Assembly (NCBI GenBank): GCA_030535235.1
Contig: JAUNCL010000016.1
Coordinates: forward strand, 1 to 52,463
Direction of reading: 5' to 3'
From: Bacillota bacterium
GTDB lineage: Bacteria > Bacillota > Clostridia > Oscillospirales > Oscillospiraceae
DNA: 52,463 nt
Translations under genes and position numbers: made by a program
Shown here: positions 43,564 through 51,236 of the stretch, piece by piece
Numbering within the stretch: position 1 is the stretch's first letter
Layout of the letters: each line of letters starts with the position of its first letter
Notes under the pieces: model-generated
Database searches by the model: none
What the model was told of the DNA's origin: nothing
The model's input: the letters and a program-made list of their open reading frames with translations, nothing else

Positions 43564-44508
43564 ATGAAAAAATCGAACAAGGGCTTTACCTTGGCCGAGC
43601 TTCTGATTGTGGTGGCCATCATTGCCGTGCTGGTGGCCATTGCCATTCCGGTCTTTACCAGCCAGTTGGAAAAAAGCCGGGAAGCCACCGACCTGGCCAA
43701 TGTCAGAGGGGCCTATGCCCAGGTCATGAATGCCGCCATCGTGGAGGACACCAGTTCTCCCCTGTATAGCAACGGACTGTATTATCTCAGCGTGCCCTTG
43801 AAGCAGGCACAGGATAACTGGCAGATGAACAAGGATACTCTCACAATTGGCGGCATCCCTTCTTCCGACAGTGCGCATTGGAAGGGTGCACCCAAAGCCC
43901 ACGGCAGCTGCAAGGTCTACTGCTCCGATGGCGAAATCATTCTCTACTGGGGCAAGGAGGATCATATCAACCGCACATCGGCAGCGGATTTTCTGACCGA
44001 AGAGATTCTAACAAAAATTTTGGGCGACTATAATCATACTGTCATCAATTCCAACGAGCCTGAATCTCAGAATGAAGGAACGAAAAAGTTTTTGGAGTAT
44101 GCCAGGGAGCATGGCTTTGACCTGGCAGAGGACTACGGTGCAGCAACCTGGCAGATTTACGTGAAAGACCCCAACAGCAAAAACATCCTTTCCAAGCCTG
44201 CCATCTATTGGTCTACCCTGGAACTCTCTGCCGATATAGTTGGAAAATCTATTCCTGTCATGGGATATCGGGACGGAAAGTATGATGTGTATTACGCGCA
44301 AGTTGTAAAGAATAATGAAGGAAAGCCCAACGAATATATTACAATACGAAATAACTTTGCAAATGTTACGGAGGCAGGCGGCAGTGCAAGCTTCCAGTTT
44401 ACCGACTATGCGAAAGCCAAAGAGGTATACGATAAGATTTTGACTGATTATAATGATAAAGTAGTTCTTAACTCTGCACTTATGAAAAAATATGGTCTTG
44501 ATAAATAA
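43564..44508 (+). CDS. second type IV pilin, long form
   Basis: 314 residues, twice the usual pilin length. Leader MKKSNKG, then FTLAELLIVVAIIAVLVAI. The helix to residue ~60 copies that of the first pilin; the C-terminal domain (about 65-314) is unique, AT-rich in codon use, and contains many Tyr and Asn. Either a second structural pilin or a large minor one. The change of base composition after the conserved helix suggests swapping of C-terminal parts between pilins. Confidence 0.9.
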   Translation: MKKSNKGFTLAELLIVVAIIAVLVAIAIPVFTSQLEKSREATDLANVRGAYAQVMNAAIVEDTSSPLYSNGLYYLSVPLKQAQDNWQMNKDTLTIGGIPSSDSAHWKGAPKAHGSCKVYCSDGEIILYWGKEDHINRTSAADFLTEEILTKILGDYNHTVINSNEPESQNEGTKKFLEYAREHGFDLAEDYGAATWQIYVKDPNSKNILSKPAIYWSTLELSADIVGKSIPVMGYRDGKYDVYYAQVVKNNEGKPNEYITIRNNFANVTEAGGSASFQFTDYAKAKEVYDKILTDYNDKVVLNSALMKKYGLDK

Positions 44509-44545
44509 CATCATTTAATCTTAACAGATTGGAAAGGATGAACGT

Positions 44546-44599
44546 ATGCGCAGGTGGAACAATGGCTTCACCCTGGTGGAGTGGCCAAAGAACAGGTAA
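44546..44599 (+). pseudogene. 17-codon prepilin N-terminal stub
   Basis: ATG 44546 with AAGGATG upstream reads MRRWNNGFTLVEWPKNR then stop: a basic leader, the Gly cut site and FTLVE with Glu at position 5, then an abrupt end where a hydrophobic helix should follow. The prepilin peptidase gene begins five bases later. Best read as a pilin gene lost by deletion after its signal sequence. Confidence 0.65.
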
Positions 44600-44604
44600 C
44601 ACCC

Positions 44605-45369
44605 ATGATGTATCTAACTCCTTTTTTTACAATCTACATCCTCCTTGTCGCCGCCCTGCTGGGGCTGATTTTCGGCAGCTTCTGCAACGCCTGGGCTTGG
44701 CGGCTGGCCCGCGGAGAGTCCATCGTCCACGGCAGGAGCCACTGTGCCGCCTGCGGCCACACCCTGGCCCCCCGGGACCTGATCCCCCTGGTGAGCTGGC
44801 TGACCCTCCGGGGCAAATGCCGCTACTGCGGGCAGGCCATCTCCCCCCGGTACCCGGCGGTGGAGCTGATCTCTGCCCTGTATTTTGTCTCCGTCCTCCT
44901 CCGGTTCGGCCTGACGGTGGATGCCCTGCGGTTCCTGCCGGTGGGGTGCCTCCTGCTGACCGCCGCCCTGGTGGACCTGGACACCATGGAGCTGCCCAAC
45001 GGACTCCTGGCCGCCGCCGCTTTGCTCAGCCTGCTGCGCTTTCCCCATGACTGGAAGAGCGCCCTGCTCGGGGCCGTGGCGGTGTCCCTGCCCCTGCTGG
45101 CAGTGGTCCTGCTGGCCGACAAGCTCCTGGGCAGGGAGACCATGGGGGGCGGCGACATTAAACTGATCGCCGTGCTGGGCCTCCACTTCGGCCCCCTCCA
45201 GACCCTGTTCCTGCTGATTCTGGCCTGCCTGCTGGGTCTGCTCCTGGGGGCTGCCATGAAAAAGAAAAAGGACGCCCCCTTTCCCTTCGGCCCCGCCCTG
45301 GTCATGGCCGGGTGGATCACCATGCTGGCGGGAAAAACCGCCGTCGTCTGGTACCTCGGACTGTTTTGA
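44605..45369 (+). CDS. pilD: prepilin peptidase PilD
   Basis: 254 residues. Cuts prepilin leaders and methylates the new N-terminus at the membrane. Has the four zinc-type cysteines (CAACGHTL and CRYCGQAI), the two catalytic Asp (VDLDTMELPNG and GGGDIKL), and about seven helices. I take ATG 44605 (MMYLTPFF); the frame is open further up but only through the pilin stub. Family type A24. Confidence 0.94.
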   Translation: MMYLTPFFTIYILLVAALLGLIFGSFCNAWAWRLARGESIVHGRSHCAACGHTLAPRDLIPLVSWLTLRGKCRYCGQAISPRYPAVELISALYFVSVLLRFGLTVDALRFLPVGCLLLTAALVDLDTMELPNGLLAAAALLSLLRFPHDWKSALLGAVAVSLPLLAVVLLADKLLGRETMGGGDIKLIAVLGLHFGPLQTLFLLILACLLGLLLGAAMKKKKDAPFPFGPALVMAGWITMLAGKTAVVWYLGLF

Positions 45370-45413
45370 ATTAGGAATGAGGAGTTAGGAATATGGAACT
45401 TGGAGGCTATGTT

Positions 45414-46403
45414 ATGACAAAAGCGATGCTGGGCTTTGATATCGGGGCCTGTGAACTGAAACTGGCCCTGTGGGACGGCGGATGTGTCCGGTGGGCTGTT
45501 TCCGTCCCCCTTCCGGATCATCTGGTGAAAAACGGAGTCATCATCTCCTACACTGCCATGACCGATTTTATCAAGGAGACCTTGCGGGAACAACACCTCA
45601 AGGTCAAGGACTGCGCTGTCATCCTGCCCGCCGCCCACGCCTTCCTCCGCCGGGTCACCATGCCCGCCATGACCGTGGAACAGCTTCGCATCAACCTCCC
45701 CTATGAGTTCCGGGACTTCCTCTCCCTGGGCAAGGACCAGTACTTCTACGACTATGCCGTGAATAACCTGGTCACCGGCGAGGACGGCCGGCCCCAGGAG
45801 ATGGACCTCACCGCCGCCGCCGTCCCCAAGGAGATCATTGGCGAGTACCGGGAGATGTTCCGCCGGGCCGGGCTGCGCCTGCGCACCGCCATCCCCGCCG
45901 AGTGCGCCTATTCCAACCTCCTCCGGGCCAGGCAGTGGCCGGCAGACCGTGAGATCGCCTTCCTGGACCTGGGCCACACCGCCTCCCGGCTCTACATCTA
46001 CACCGGCACCCGCTTCGAGGCCACCCGGGCCATCGATATCGGCCTCGCCACCCTGGACGCCGCCATCGCCGACGCAATGGGGGTGGACGAGCACCTGGCC
46101 CGCACCTATAAGCTGGCCAACCACCAGGACGTCCAGTCCCTGGAGTCCGCCCACAGCATCTACAACGCCATCGCCCTGGACGTCCGGAAGGCCGTCAACT
46201 TCTATAACTTCAACAACCAGGGCAGCGACCTGCGGGAGCTGGTCTGCTGCGGCGGCGGCGCCCATATCCCCGCCCTGCTGGAGGCCATCGGCCAGTCGGT
46301 GGGGCTCCTCCTCTCCCCCGCCGCCGACCTCCTCCCCCCTGCCCAGGGCGACGAGGAAAACTACAATATCTGCGCCGCCGCCATCGGAGCGGCCATCCAA
46401 TAA
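45414..46403 (+). CDS. pilM: type IV pilus assembly protein PilM
   Basis: 329 residues, actin-like fold: MLGFDIGACELKLAL phosphate-1 region, FLDLGHTASRLYIY phosphate-2 region, CCGGGAHIPALLEAIG adenosine region. PilM binds PilN at the membrane and couples the ATPases to the assembly. ATG 45414 follows GGAGG at seven bases; ATG 45393 is an alternative. The stretch before it (about 45370-45392) repeats TTAGGAAT twice. Confidence 0.92.
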   Translation: MTKAMLGFDIGACELKLALWDGGCVRWAVSVPLPDHLVKNGVIISYTAMTDFIKETLREQHLKVKDCAVILPAAHAFLRRVTMPAMTVEQLRINLPYEFRDFLSLGKDQYFYDYAVNNLVTGEDGRPQEMDLTAAAVPKEIIGEYREMFRRAGLRLRTAIPAECAYSNLLRARQWPADREIAFLDLGHTASRLYIYTGTRFEATRAIDIGLATLDAAIADAMGVDEHLARTYKLANHQDVQSLESAHSIYNAIALDVRKAVNFYNFNNQGSDLRELVCCGGGAHIPALLEAIGQSVGLLLSPAADLLPPAQGDEENYNICAAAIGAAIQ

Positions 46404-46415
46404 GGGGGGATCATC

Positions 46416-47069
46416 GTGGCGAAACTGAAACTCACTCCCCCCATCACCCCGGGCAAGCCCCGGGCCGCCGGGGGGGAACGGCTCAAAGACAGCGGTAAAA
46501 AACAGGCCGCCTATCCCACCAAGGTCACCCTCAACCTGGCCATGCGGGAGAAAAGCCCCTTTACCCCCACTAAGCTGATCCCCCTCCTGCTGATTGTGCT
46601 CCTGGCGGTCTCCCTCTTTGGAAAGTTCGCCGTGGCCGACCGTCTGGCCCGGGTAAACCAGGCCGAGGCAGGGCTGGCTACGCTCCAGCAGCAGAAAGCC
46701 ACCCTGGAGGCCTCCACCGCCAACTACGACAGCCTTGTGGAGGAGTACAGCCGCTACTCCGTCAGCTGGATCAGCGACGAGGAAAAGGCCCTGGTCTCCC
46801 GCCAGGAGATGATCGCCCTCATCGAAAGTGAGCTGATGTCCGGCGGACAGGTCCTGCGGTTCTCCTCCAACGGCAATATCCTCTCCGTGGAGCTGGGGGG
46901 CATCACCCTCAACGGCACCTCCGCCATCGTCCAGCGGCTCTACCAGCACAGCGACGTGGACACCGTGTCGGTCTACACCGCCAGCAACGAGAACGAAGCC
47001 GGCAACTACGCCTCGGTCTCCATGATCATCACCATGAAGCTGCCTCTGGAAGGAGGGAACCAGCCGTGA
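46416..47069 (+). CDS. pilN: PilN-like pilus assembly protein
   Basis: 217 residues starting at GTG 46416. A proline-rich cytosolic tail (the part that binds PilM in other PilN proteins), one membrane helix (about 50-70, LIPLLLIVLLAVSLFGKFAVA), a coiled coil (about 70-110) and a periplasm-type ferredoxin-like domain. Identification rests largely on position and layout. Overlaps the next gene by 4 bp. Confidence 0.82.
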   Translation: MAKLKLTPPITPGKPRAAGGERLKDSGKKQAAYPTKVTLNLAMREKSPFTPTKLIPLLLIVLLAVSLFGKFAVADRLARVNQAEAGLATLQQQKATLEASTANYDSLVEEYSRYSVSWISDEEKALVSRQEMIALIESELMSGGQVLRFSSNGNILSVELGGITLNGTSAIVQRLYQHSDVDTVSVYTASNENEAGNYASVSMIITMKLPLEGGNQP

Positions 47070-47641
47070 ACCTCTCCAAACAATTAACACGGCGGGAGTG
47101 CATCCTGCTGACCATTCTGGCGGTCATCCTCCTCTGCGCCGTCTATATCTTCGCCGTCCACCGGCCTGTCACCGAGGACATGGACCGTATCCGTCAGGAG
47201 AGCGAAAGCGTTGCCGCAGACCTCACCGTTCTGGAGACCAAGCAGCTGCACATGGACCAGATGCAGGCCGAGCTGGACGCCATCCGGCAAAGCTCCAACG
47301 TCACCCAGATCCCCCCCTACGACAACCTGGAGCAGATCATGGGGTTCCTCAACAACCTGCTGACCTCGGCTTCGGACTATAAGCTCAACTTCGATACCCC
47401 CAGCCAGGACGAGAACTCCCAGCTCATCCGCCGGCCCATGAGCCTGACCTATACCTGCGACTCCTACCAGCGGGCCAAGGGGATGGTCCTCCAGCTGGAG
47501 TCCTGCCCCTACCGCTGCCAGATCACCGACCTGAGCATGTCCCCGGTGAACGAGAACAACACCTCAGATGAACATGTTCCCCTGACCTTAGGGGCCGTGA
47601 CCGTTTCCCTGCGGGTGACCTTCTACGAGTCCAGAATCTGA
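47066..47641 (+). CDS. pilO: PilO-like pilus assembly protein
   Basis: 191 residues starting at GTG 47066. Cytosolic stub, one membrane helix (ILLTILAVILLCAVYIFAV), coiled coil (about 40-80) and a small alpha-beta domain, the PilO layout. Works with PilN as alignment complex. Last gene of the operon; no pilQ secretin or pilP follows, as expected for a cell without outer membrane. Confidence 0.82.
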   Translation: MNLSKQLTRRECILLTILAVILLCAVYIFAVHRPVTEDMDRIRQESESVAADLTVLETKQLHMDQMQAELDAIRQSSNVTQIPPYDNLEQIMGFLNNLLTSASDYKLNFDTPSQDENSQLIRRPMSLTYTCDSYQRAKGMVLQLESCPYRCQITDLSMSPVNENNTSDEHVPLTLGAVTVSLRVTFYESRI

Positions 47642-47647
47642 CGCCCC

Positions 47648-47694
47648 GGGTCCCTGTCCCATCAACCAACAGGGACCCGAAGAAAAATTTTTAA
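47648..47694 (+). terminator. terminator of the pil operon
   Basis: GGGTCCCTGT (47648-47657) pairs perfectly with ACAGGGACCC (47669-47678), followed by GAAGAAAAATTTTT. Confidence 0.75.
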
Positions 47695-47711
47695 AAAGTT
47701 GAAATTTTTTC

Positions 47712-47740
47712 TTGACAACAGCGGCTTGCTATGTTATATT
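47712..47740 (+). promoter_or_regulatory. promoter of the tRNA pair
   Basis: TTGACA (47712-47717), 17 bp and TATATT (47735-47740), about 36 bp before tRNA-Leu. Confidence 0.85.
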
Positions 47741-47775
47741 AATTGAGCACTAAGGAGTGCGAGACCGCTGGATAT

Positions 47776-47862
47776 GCCGGAGTGGCGGAATTGGCAGACG
47801 CCTGGGACTTAAAATCCCATGGGAGTGATCCCGTGCCGGTTCGACCCCGGTCTCCGGCACCA
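47776..47862 (+). tRNA. tRNA-Leu (anticodon UAA)
   Basis: Class II tRNA: acceptor GCCGGAG/CTCCGGC, anticodon loop CTTAAAA (UAA), long variable arm TGGGAGTGATCCC, T-loop GTTCGACCC and encoded CCA. Confidence 0.96.
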
Positions 47863-47865
47863 TAT

Positions 47866-47941
47866 CGCGGAGTAGAGCAGTTGGTAGCTCGTCGGGCTCA
47901 TAACCCGGAGGCCGTAGGTTCAAGTCCTACCTCCGCAACCA
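47866..47941 (+). tRNA. initiator tRNA-fMet (anticodon CAU)
   Basis: 76 nt with CAT anticodon. It has the initiator hallmarks: unpaired C1-A72 at the acceptor end (CGCGGAG against CTCCGCA) and three G-C pairs in the anticodon stem (GGG/CCC). CCA encoded. Confidence 0.95.
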
Positions 47942-47942
47942 T

Positions 47943-47978
47943 AAAAAGTCCTGATTTCATCAGAAGTCAGGACTTTTT
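47943..47978 (+). terminator. terminator after the tRNA pair
   Basis: AAAAAGTCCTGA (47943-47954) pairs with TCAGGACTTTTT (47967-47978), ending in T-run. Confidence 0.9.
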
Positions 47979-48012
47979 CTTAACTTTTTAAGCGAAAAAG
48001 TTCAAATGCAGA

Positions 48013-48051
48013 AATCTATAGTCGTAGATTTTGACCCCAATTTGACCCCAA
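48013..48051. repeat. inverted repeat and tandem 11-mer at the island border
   Basis: AATCTA-TAGTCG-TAGATT (48013-48030) is directly followed by two exact tandem copies of TTTGACCCCAA (48030-48040 and 48041-48051). This lies at the switch from GC-rich chromosome to lower-GC island beyond tRNA-fMet and may be an attachment or integrase arm-site region. On the minus strand it reads as a short GVKLGSK peptide before a stop, closed by TAA just upstream. Confidence 0.5.
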
Positions 48052-48074
48052 TACGTTATTTCGAACAGAAAATA

Positions 48075-48102
48075 CCGAGCCGGTAATAACATACCGGCTC
48101 GG
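48075..48102 (-). terminator. terminator after the ATPase gene
   Basis: CCGAGCCGGTA (48075-48085) pairs perfectly with TACCGGCTCGG (48092-48102); TATTTTC follows on the minus strand. Confidence 0.85.
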
Positions 48103-48112
48103 CACATGGAAA

Positions 48113-49159
48113 TTATTTTCCGACATTTGCAATGACTGGGTGCCCACTGGGGGTGTGATACAGATATTGACCGATTCCTAACTTAGAGAGAGCCTTCTCG
48201 TACCTAGCCACCTTGCGTTTTTCACCAGCACTCAGGATCACAGCCAGTTTGTGCAGGTTACCAGCCTCGGGACGAAAGTAGGCTCGGAAGGCTGCCTGCT
48301 CCAGAGCGCTGAGGGTATCGGGGTCAGAGATCCACTGAGATGCGAACCAACCAGAGACCTGGTACTTGCGTCCCTCACGCAGGATCTTGGTCAGGAAGCT
48401 ATTGCTGCGGAACTTGAACTTCTGGCATTCGTCTACCACCACGACTATGGGGACATTCTGACCATTGACTCTGCCCAGTCTCTGACTCCAAAGCTCACCT
48501 AGGATGAGTTCCACCAACAGTGCTTGCTGACCTTCGGCAATGACCTTGCTGAAATCCAGTACTGTCATGCCAGGGCTATCCAGCTTCCATTGGAAGCTGG
48601 ACTCAGAGCAGTGAATGGTCCGATTCAGGTGCTTAAGACGAGCTAATGATATTTCGATGCGCTTTTGCCTATCCTTCTCCATGTCCAATTCTGCGTAACT
48701 GAGAAATCCACCGATAGTTTTAGGGTAGCGGCTTGTGTGCATGAACTCATAAACTGAATTCATTAAATAGACAGCCTGGATGTCTCTCAACTTGTAGGCC
48801 ACCTTCATGGTATCTGCCAAACGGAAGGAAACGTCGTTCCAGTCCTCTGTGAAATCATCTGCGAGTATCAGTTTTTGCAGTGGATTGATTGAAAATTCTC
48901 TGCTTTTAACGTCGATATAATCGATGGTGGAATCCATACTCTTTGAGTACACATGAGAGTTTGCTAGGCCAGACCAATCGTTGGATGCGTCAAGAATGAT
49001 ACAATGGACTCCCTCTGCGGGAAGTTGGTGAACGAGTTTTCGTATGAAATAACTCTTACCCATACCGCTGCAGCCTGATACAAAAATATGAGAGTTTGCA
49101 GCATTTTCCCAAGTGAGAGATTCCCTAGAGCTGGAGTGACCGAGAATAAGCTTAGACAT
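48113..49159 (-). CDS. HerA/FtsK-like P-loop ATPase
   Basis: 348 residues. Walker A GCSGMGKS (29-36), Walker B IVVVVDECQKF (near residue 240) and LREGRKYQVSGWFASQW, the stretch with the arginine finger and polar sensor of HerA/VirB4-type motor ATPases (FASQ in place of VATQ). Such hexameric pumps move DNA or protein in repair, transfer or defence. ATG 49159 follows GGGAGGAAAC; its start overlaps the stop of the upstream unknown gene by 8 bp (ATGTCTAA), so the two are translated together. No TcpA, relaxase or nuclease (NurA) partner is nearby. Codon use is lower in GC than the pil genes. Confidence 0.85.
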   Translation of the reverse strand: MSKLILGHSSSRESLTWENAANSHIFVSGCSGMGKSYFIRKLVHQLPAEGVHCIILDASNDWSGLANSHVYSKSMDSTIDYIDVKSREFSINPLQKLILADDFTEDWNDVSFRLADTMKVAYKLRDIQAVYLMNSVYEFMHTSRYPKTIGGFLSYAELDMEKDRQKRIEISLARLKHLNRTIHCSESSFQWKLDSPGMTVLDFSKVIAEGQQALLVELILGELWSQRLGRVNGQNVPIVVVVDECQKFKFRSNSFLTKILREGRKYQVSGWFASQWISDPDTLSALEQAAFRAYFRPEAGNLHKLAVILSAGEKRKVARYEKALSKLGIGQYLYHTPSGHPVIANVGK

Positions 49160-51002
49160 AAAAGTTTCCTCCCAAGATTTCGCTTTCTCCGAAGATTTCA
49201 AAGTCTGATCGAAGAATTTTCAAGCACGGAATAGATCTAGCGCCTTCTGTTTTGGTATATACAGTGACTCTTGTCATCTGAGTTGTCTTGTTGATGGGGC
49301 TCCCCCGAAGAAGACCAGAGTCACTCAGGGATTTGATGACCAGTGGACGACTAAAAGATAAGACACCACAAATATGATCCACAGCTTTGCTGGGAAAGTA
49401 TACGAAGTCTGTATCATACAGCAGACTGGATGAGAAGTCTCCATCTGTCAAAATACGGTGACGATTCATTTCGAATTTATTTAGGTCCCTGTTAGCAAGC
49501 AAGTCACGAGATACCTCCAAGAACAAGTTTCCAGGGTCGTCCGTGCACTCACTTTTCAAGAGAAGCTCTTCCAGTTGTGGAAAGTTCGCAGAAAAGATGT
49601 CAGCGACAACTAAGTCGAGTAAATTCACAGTGATGTGAGCTTGATGAAAGTACTCAATCAAGAAAGTCCACATACCATATAAACAGGACAACATGGCAGT
49701 ACCTTCACTAGTGAGGTCTTCAGCTTTGCCAAATGCCCAAGATTTACCTTTGCAGAGAGCAGCCTTCATTTCGGAGATGTGGGTCTCTGAATAGGAAGCA
49801 AAGGCAGCAAAGTATTCCGAACAGTTTTCCGTAGGTGTAATGCCTTCTTCCCAGTCAATGTCTGCATCAGCTATATTGATGCTCATGAAAAGTGGCGAGC
49901 AACTCAAATCGGTAGCAGATCGGCTGATGACCACTGGGAGCGCAGCAAGAGCCGTGAGTCCCACTCTTGCATCATCGATGTAGCCTGAAGCGATTGCTTG
50001 CACCAATAAGGAAGTATTTTTGTCAGCACTTCGAGTGTTTCGATGGTCAAGGATGACTGCAGACTGGTCTTTACGTGCGATGAGGGCTCTTGAAAACGCT
50101 GAATGGGGACTGTCCAAGGAAATGGGCTGATCGCCGTATAGTGAAAATAGATTTTTGCACCACTCCTCAGTTCTTGCTGTAGAGCAGTAGATGCACAGGC
50201 CTATGGGAACTTGGTAACCAAGTTGACTCAGAAGTGAGAACAAAAAGGCAATATGCTGCATTAAAAATAATAGGCCTCTCACTTGTGCGTTCTTTATCCG
50301 CCGAAATGGTGATGACATTAACTCAGTTGCACAGTTTGAGAACACGGGTGAAGCATAATTCTCGTCAAGGTAGGCCACAGAAAGCAAAGCATCGCCTTGC
50401 TGATGAGACGAAAAGCGATGTGCATACTGCATAAAACGAGGTTGTTCGTTAATAATACACCATCCAGCGCGAAAAGGTGTGTGGACCTCTATGAGCATGG
50501 AGGCGATAATTTTTCGCAACAGATCAGCTGAGTTTTTCATCGTTGGCGCTTTGCGAACAGCTGTTTTTGAATGAGCCTGGATAGCAACTATCAGTGTTTT
50601 GTCGTGAAGATAATCTGACTCAGTTAATCGAAGAGGAGCCAAATTGCCACGATCAAGGTAAAGCAAGTAATAGGAGTCAATATCGCACATTTTGTCTGGG
50701 ATAATGTGAACTGCCTGTTTGACAATAACATCTGTAAACCGAATATATTTCCCGTATTTTCCCTTCGCATGATAACCGCTACTGTCGGCATAGAAATCTC
50801 GGTACGCATCCTCACATAGTTCAGCCCTGTTCAGTTGACTCCTTAGCCGATAGTTTTCAATCTCGACTGAAGTGCAATGCTGCCACAGGCCAGGATCATT
50901 ATAGATCATGATATTTTGTGGCTGATTTCCATAGCCAAAAGGGTCATAGGAAATCTGTGGTTGCGCATAGGGACCTTGATTCATTGGTGTCTGAAAACTC
51001 AT
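49152..51002 (-). CDS. unknown protein coupled to the HerA-like ATPase
   Basis: 616 residues that I do not recognise. The N-terminus (1-32) is rich in Gln, Pro, Gly and Tyr (MSFQTPMNQGPYAQPQ). A domain to about 180 contains YYLLYLDRGN and KTLIVAIQAH. The middle (about 265-345) has a beta strand VPIGLCIYCSTARTEEW and later ALIARKDQSAVILDH, laid out like the P-loop and Walker B strands of DUF927-type helicase/ATPase domains but with no GxxGxGK. The C-terminal ~120 residues (DFVYFPSKAVDHICGV.., LSDSGLLRG) could be a winged helix. I suggest a catalytically dead helicase-like or adaptor protein, weakly. Start ATG 51002 follows AGGAGGT. Confidence 0.7.
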   Translation of the reverse strand: MSFQTPMNQGPYAQPQISYDPFGYGNQPQNIMIYNDPGLWQHCTSVEIENYRLRSQLNRAELCEDAYRDFYADSSGYHAKGKYGKYIRFTDVIVKQAVHIIPDKMCDIDSYYLLYLDRGNLAPLRLTESDYLHDKTLIVAIQAHSKTAVRKAPTMKNSADLLRKIIASMLIEVHTPFRAGWCIINEQPRFMQYAHRFSSHQQGDALLSVAYLDENYASPVFSNCATELMSSPFRRIKNAQVRGLLFLMQHIAFLFSLLSQLGYQVPIGLCIYCSTARTEEWCKNLFSLYGDQPISLDSPHSAFSRALIARKDQSAVILDHRNTRSADKNTSLLVQAIASGYIDDARVGLTALAALPVVISRSATDLSCSPLFMSINIADADIDWEEGITPTENCSEYFAAFASYSETHISEMKAALCKGKSWAFGKAEDLTSEGTAMLSCLYGMWTFLIEYFHQAHITVNLLDLVVADIFSANFPQLEELLLKSECTDDPGNLFLEVSRDLLANRDLNKFEMNRHRILTDGDFSSSLLYDTDFVYFPSKAVDHICGVLSFSRPLVIKSLSDSGLLRGSPINKTTQMTRVTVYTKTEGARSIPCLKILRSDFEIFGESEILGGNFYV

Positions 51003-51105
51003 AATTTAAATACCTCCTAAATGATTTGGAGCCCTTTTTTCAAGGGGCACGACACAGGGACATCTGTCAGTACCTAGGTTGTCGCTCGGGACGCATCCCT
51101 GTGTT
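51003..51105 (-). ncRNA. structured 5' leader of the unknown-ATPase operon
   Basis: The predicted transcript begins just before ACACAGGGA (51096-51104 complement), which pairs with TCCCTGTGT (51052-51060) to close a 35-nt interior. The same GGGA can pair instead with the nearer TCCC in GGGATGCGTCCC, and ACCTAGGT inside is self-complementary, so competing folds exist. CCCTT/AAGGG forms a second hairpin ahead of the AGGAGGT site. I know no RNA family that it matches. Confidence 0.5.
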
Positions 51106-51110
51106 AGGAT

Positions 51111-51138
51111 AGTATATTCATTTTTTCTAGTATGTCCA
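51111..51138 (-). promoter_or_regulatory. promoter of the unknown-ATPase operon
   Basis: On the minus strand TGGACA (51133-51138), 16 bp and TATACT (51111-51116); transcription would start about 51104, at the base of the leader stem. Confidence 0.6.
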
Positions 51139-51185
51139 GGAATTATATGCAAATAAAAAAACGTAGATATAGATAAGAAATAAAA

Positions 51186-51219
51186 AAGAAAGTATCGAAA
51201 GCGATACTTTCTTTTTTTG
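51186..51219 (-). terminator. terminator after the 391-residue gene
   Basis: AGTATCG/CGATACT with A/T-rich extension, and T-runs on both sides, so it can end transcripts in either direction. On the minus strand it follows the stop at 51237. Confidence 0.85.
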
Positions 51220-51236
51220 TTTCTTAGGGACCATCA

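Noticed and set aside
44823-47090. Minus-strand frame of 755 codons opposite pilD-pilO
   Set aside because: Shadow of codon bias across several clear pil genes; the product is Gly/Val-rich and without any domain.
47743-47991. Plus-strand frame across the tRNA-Leu and tRNA-fMet genes
   Set aside because: Both tRNAs fold completely, so the frame is accidental.
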